From assembly GCA_039026975.1 (NCBI GenBank), contig JBCCLI010000323.1:1-7702 (forward strand): DNA of 7,702 bases. Reading direction: 5' to 3'. The stretch comes from JBCBKZ01 sp039026975 (GTDB taxonomy: Bacteria; Bacteroidota; Bacteroidia; J057). Of the stretch, positions 5,716-7,702 are shown piece by piece (the stretch's first letter is position 1; every line of letters begins with the position of its first letter). The notes under the pieces were generated by a model. The model saw only the letters and a program-made list of their open reading frames with translations, was not told where the DNA came from and ran no database searches. A program made the position numbers and the translations under genes.

Positions 5716-7317
5716 TTAGCCATGGACATGTAGTAGCTGTCTTTCAAGCTGGTCTTTATAATCTTCCGGGAAACCATTTAGTCCTAAAGAGAGACTTTTT
5801 CTTTCTACAAAGCTGTGAATTTCTCTAATGGTCTCCATCCCACTACTGTCAATGTCATAAATATGGCTCCCGTCTAGTATCACTTTTGAGAGCTTGGGAG
5901 AATGTTCTTCCACTGCTTTTTGTACTTCCTCCAGGTAGTGTTCTGAATTAGCAAAGTAGAGTTGCTGGCTGAACTGCAGAGTCAGAGTATCAGAATCAAA
6001 CTTCTTCGTCATGTCCCCCTTTTTTATGAGACCTGGAAGAAAAGATGGTCGTTTTCTAATTGTCCGAATGACCACAAAGCTGAGAGAGATAAATACTCCT
6101 AATAATACCCCAGGTTCTATGCCCAGAATGAGGGTCCCCAGAAAAGTGATGATCATAACCCAGAAATCTCTTTTGCTGATATGCCATAGGTGGATAGCTT
6201 CTTTCCACTCAAATAAACTTCTCACCGCAAGGAGGATGATAGCGGCCAATATGGCTTTCGGGAGGTGGTAGAATGCTGCGGTCAAAAACAGCAAAACCAG
6301 AAGAATCAAAGATGCAGTGACCATGGAAGCTATGCCTGTTTTGGCACCTGCTTCATTGTTGATAGCTGATCTGGAAAAACTTCCAGAAGTGGGTAAAGAC
6401 TGGAAGAAGCTACCTAAGAGCTTGGAAAATCCCAGGGCGAAAAGCTCCTGATTAGGCCTGATTTTATAGGACTTATGTTTGGCCTCTAAGGCTTTGGCAA
6501 TCCCAATACTTTCCACAATTCCGATAACAGTTACTGTAAGTACTACCGGTAGGAGCATTTTCATATTGCCCCATTCCAGATTAGGTACTTCAAATGCAGG
6601 CAGACCAGCAGGAACATCACGGATGATAGCTAGCCCTTGTTCTCCCAGTCCCATCCCCCAGCTCAATAATGTCCCTACTACCACAACAATCAGGGCACCA
6701 GGAATAGCCCGATTTACCCTTCGTAGTGTTAGCATGGTAGCCAGAGAGACCAGACTGAAGATAACGGACAGGATATTGGTTTCTCCTATATGTTTCCATG
6801 CGTAACTGATGGTTTGATGTATGTAACTATAGCGTGGGATATCAAAGCCTAGTACATCTTTCAGTTGGCTTACTGCTATGATGACGGCGGCTGCAGAGGT
6901 AAAGCCTGCGATTACAGGATGCGAAAGAAGCTTAACCAAAAATCCCAAACGGAGGAGGCTGAACAGGATCTGAAGGATACCTATCATCAGACCACAGAGG
7001 ATGACAAGAGAAATATATTCAGGTGTTTCCGGTGTAGCGAACTGACTTACGCCAGCTAATACCAAGATAACGGAAATGGCTACAGGCCCAATAGAAAGCT
7101 GTCTGGATGTCCCCAAAATGGCATAAATGAAAAGTGGGATCAACCCACCATAGAGGCCATAGATAGGAGGAAGTCCTGCCAGGTAAGCATATGCCATTCC
7201 CTGTGGAACCAGCATAATTCCTACGGTCAGACCGGCGATGAGATCATTTCTAAAGTCAGAACTAGTATATCCTTCCAGGCTTTCAAGCAGGGGGAAAAGT
7301 CGAGCTAATCGTTTCAA
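5716..7317 (-). CDS. SulP family inorganic anion transporter with C-terminal STAS domain
   Basis: This is a 533-residue inner-membrane transporter of the SulP/SLC26 family, which moves sulfate, bicarbonate or other anions, commonly with H+ or Na+. The membrane domain (about 25-420) has the family opening DLIAGLTVGIMLVPQGMAYA (25-44), AGLPPIYGLYGGLIP (47-61), the anion-site region LSIGPVAISVI (74-84), the conserved Glu269 in IGIVESIGIAKAL, and SLPTSGSFSRSAINNEAGAKT (307-327). The STAS domain (about 440-533) contains VILDGSHIYDIDSSGMETI (479-497), the SpoIIAA-like loop with Ser491/Ser492. The domain is at the short end for the family. The substrate cannot be decided from the sequence. The start is TTG at 7315-7317: a stop codon (TAA) lies four codons upstream in frame, no ATG lies between, and the next internal Met (35) would remove conserved sequence. 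An AGGA sequence lies just upstream of the TTG. There is no obvious terminator after the stop. Confidence 0.95.
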   Translation of the reverse strand: MKRLARLFPLLESLEGYTSSDFRNDLIAGLTVGIMLVPQGMAYAYLAGLPPIYGLYGGLIPLFIYAILGTSRQLSIGPVAISVILVLAGVSQFATPETPEYISLVILCGLMIGILQILFSLLRLGFLVKLLSHPVIAGFTSAAAVIIAVSQLKDVLGFDIPRYSYIHQTISYAWKHIGETNILSVIFSLVSLATMLTLRRVNRAIPGALIVVVVGTLLSWGMGLGEQGLAIIRDVPAGLPAFEVPNLEWGNMKMLLPVVLTVTVIGIVESIGIAKALEAKHKSYKIRPNQELFALGFSKLLGSFFQSLPTSGSFSRSAINNEAGAKTGIASMVTASLILLVLLFLTAAFYHLPKAILAAIILLAVRSLFEWKEAIHLWHISKRDFWVMIITFLGTLILGIEPGVLLGVFISLSFVVIRTIRKRPSFLPGLIKKGDMTKKFDSDTLTLQFSQQLYFANSEHYLEEVQKAVEEHSPKLSKVILDGSHIYDIDSSGMETIREIHSFVERKSLSLGLNGFPEDYKDQLERQLLHVHG

Positions 7318-7335
7318 ACCATCCTGTTAATGGTC

Positions 7336-7367
7336 CGAAAGTAGTATAAAATTACAGAGTTAAGAAA
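7336..7367 (-). promoter_or_regulatory. Weak candidate promoter of the sulP gene
   Basis: On the minus strand TACTTTCG (7336-7343) matches five of six fixed positions of the Bacteroidota -7 consensus TAnnTTTG. TTTC (7364-7367) lies 20 bases upstream in place of TTTG. A 6-bp inverted repeat, AGAGTT and AACTCT with an 8-base spacer (7356-7375), surrounds the TTTC and could be an operator. The spacing to the TTG start is about 19 bases. Confidence 0.3.
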
Positions 7368-7433
7368 TCAACTCTTCTCCTCTTCTGTTAGGAGTAGATA
7401 AGGTATTCTATATTTCCCCTTGATTATTTACTG

Positions 7434-7481
7434 AAAAAAATAAGTATCGAGTCAGTACACAACTTAATTCAGATACTTATT
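7434..7481 (-). terminator. Terminator overlapping the 3' end of the toxin gene
   Basis: On the minus strand AATAAGTATC (7472-7481, inside the last codons) pairs perfectly with GATACTTATT (7439-7448), leaving a 23-base loop that contains the stop codon, and is followed by a run of T. The 10-bp stem is AT-rich and the loop is large, so it is weaker than the other two terminators. Its position at the gene end supports a terminating role. Confidence 0.55.
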
Positions 7482-7702
7482 AATCAACTCTTTTAACTCA
7501 CTGTCGGAGATAGTGGTTTTTTCGCTCTTGTCATAAATGGATAAAAGTAAGATGAGAGATGCAGAAATCTTCACATAGGTTATTACTCTCGCTCCTCCAC
7601 TCTTTCCCTTACCTTTTGAACGAATAGCAAGTCTGTTCTTATAAATCTGTTTGCCGAGATGGGTACCTGAGGTGGGATTTTTAGAAAGATATTGGAAGAA
7701 TA
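7464..7702 (-). CDS. RelE/ParE-family type II toxin, C-terminal part (5' end outside window)
   Basis: Seventy-eight residues and the stop codon are visible; the start lies beyond the right edge, probably missing about 25-30 residues. The order of motifs is that of a RelE/ParE-type toxin common in Bacteroidota. NPTSGTHLGKQIYKNRLAI leads into the basic segment RSKGKGKSGGARVITYV, then the hydrophobic strand SLILLLSIYDKSE, and finally TISDSELKELINKYL. RelE toxins cleave mRNA in the ribosome and ParE toxins poison gyrase; the basic Lys/Arg-rich loop is seen in both groups, so the target is undecided. No antitoxin gene fits in the 146 bases downstream, so the partner, if present, should be upstream, outside the window. 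A terminator hairpin overlaps the end of the gene. Confidence 0.82.
   Translation of the reverse strand, partial: FFQYLSKNPTSGTHLGKQIYKNRLAIRSKGKGKSGGARVITYVKISASLILLLSIYDKSEKTTISDSELKELINKYLN

Noticed and set aside
6011..6805. Plus-strand open frames within the sulP gene
   Set aside because: They are antisense shadows of a full-length transporter with intact family motifs.

Overview
This window looks like chromosomal DNA from the phylum Bacteroidota, probably a Cytophagales-type marine or soil bacterium. The base composition is moderate to low in GC. Exported proteins have signal peptides ending in ...AQ. A consensus Bacteroidota promoter (TAnnTTTG with an upstream TTG) precedes pckA, and Shine-Dalgarno sequences are mostly absent. 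The DUF6624 protein, the class of RelE/ParE toxin and the ATP-type PEP carboxykinase all fit this group. The species assignment is inference, because no rRNA or marker gene is present.

Layout from left to right. Positions 1-84 hold the last codons of a plus-strand gene, which converges on a minus-strand cytosolic SRPBCC protein (89-526). Next on the minus strand is an exported DUF6624 protein (574-1224). A strong hairpin terminator (1281-1308) separates it from a three-gene minus-strand series: cytidine deaminase cdd (2649-3122), a TetR repressor (2016-2597) and an exported SRPBCC protein (1354-1953). A second strong terminator (3155-3197) closes the gluconeogenic gene pckA (3224-4804). A plus-strand lipoprotein of unknown function (5017-5703) diverges from pckA and converges on a SulP anion transporter with a STAS domain (5716-7317, TTG start). 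At the right edge is the C-terminal part of a RelE/ParE-family toxin (7464-7702), whose terminator hairpin overlaps its stop codon.

Most of the window is ordinary core or lightly accessory metabolism: nucleoside salvage, gluconeogenesis and anion uptake. The part that behaves like a small system is tetR plus the exported SRPBCC gene. The repressor resembles the NemR/YxaF/AcuR type and keeps both residues (Cys103 and Lys172) that line up with the reported Cys106-Lys175 redox switch of E. coli NemR. The same 9-bp word (ATTAGACCA, or TGGTCTAAT on the coding strand) sits immediately upstream of both tetR and the SRPBCC gene. It lies within 18-bp sites that resemble the published LmrA/YxaF box. 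The simplest reading is an autoregulated, redox- or electrophile-responsive repressor controlling a periplasmic lipid- or ligand-binding START-fold protein. I see no CRISPR array, insertion sequence, tRNA, rRNA or riboswitch, and no gene-free stretch longer than about 215 bases.
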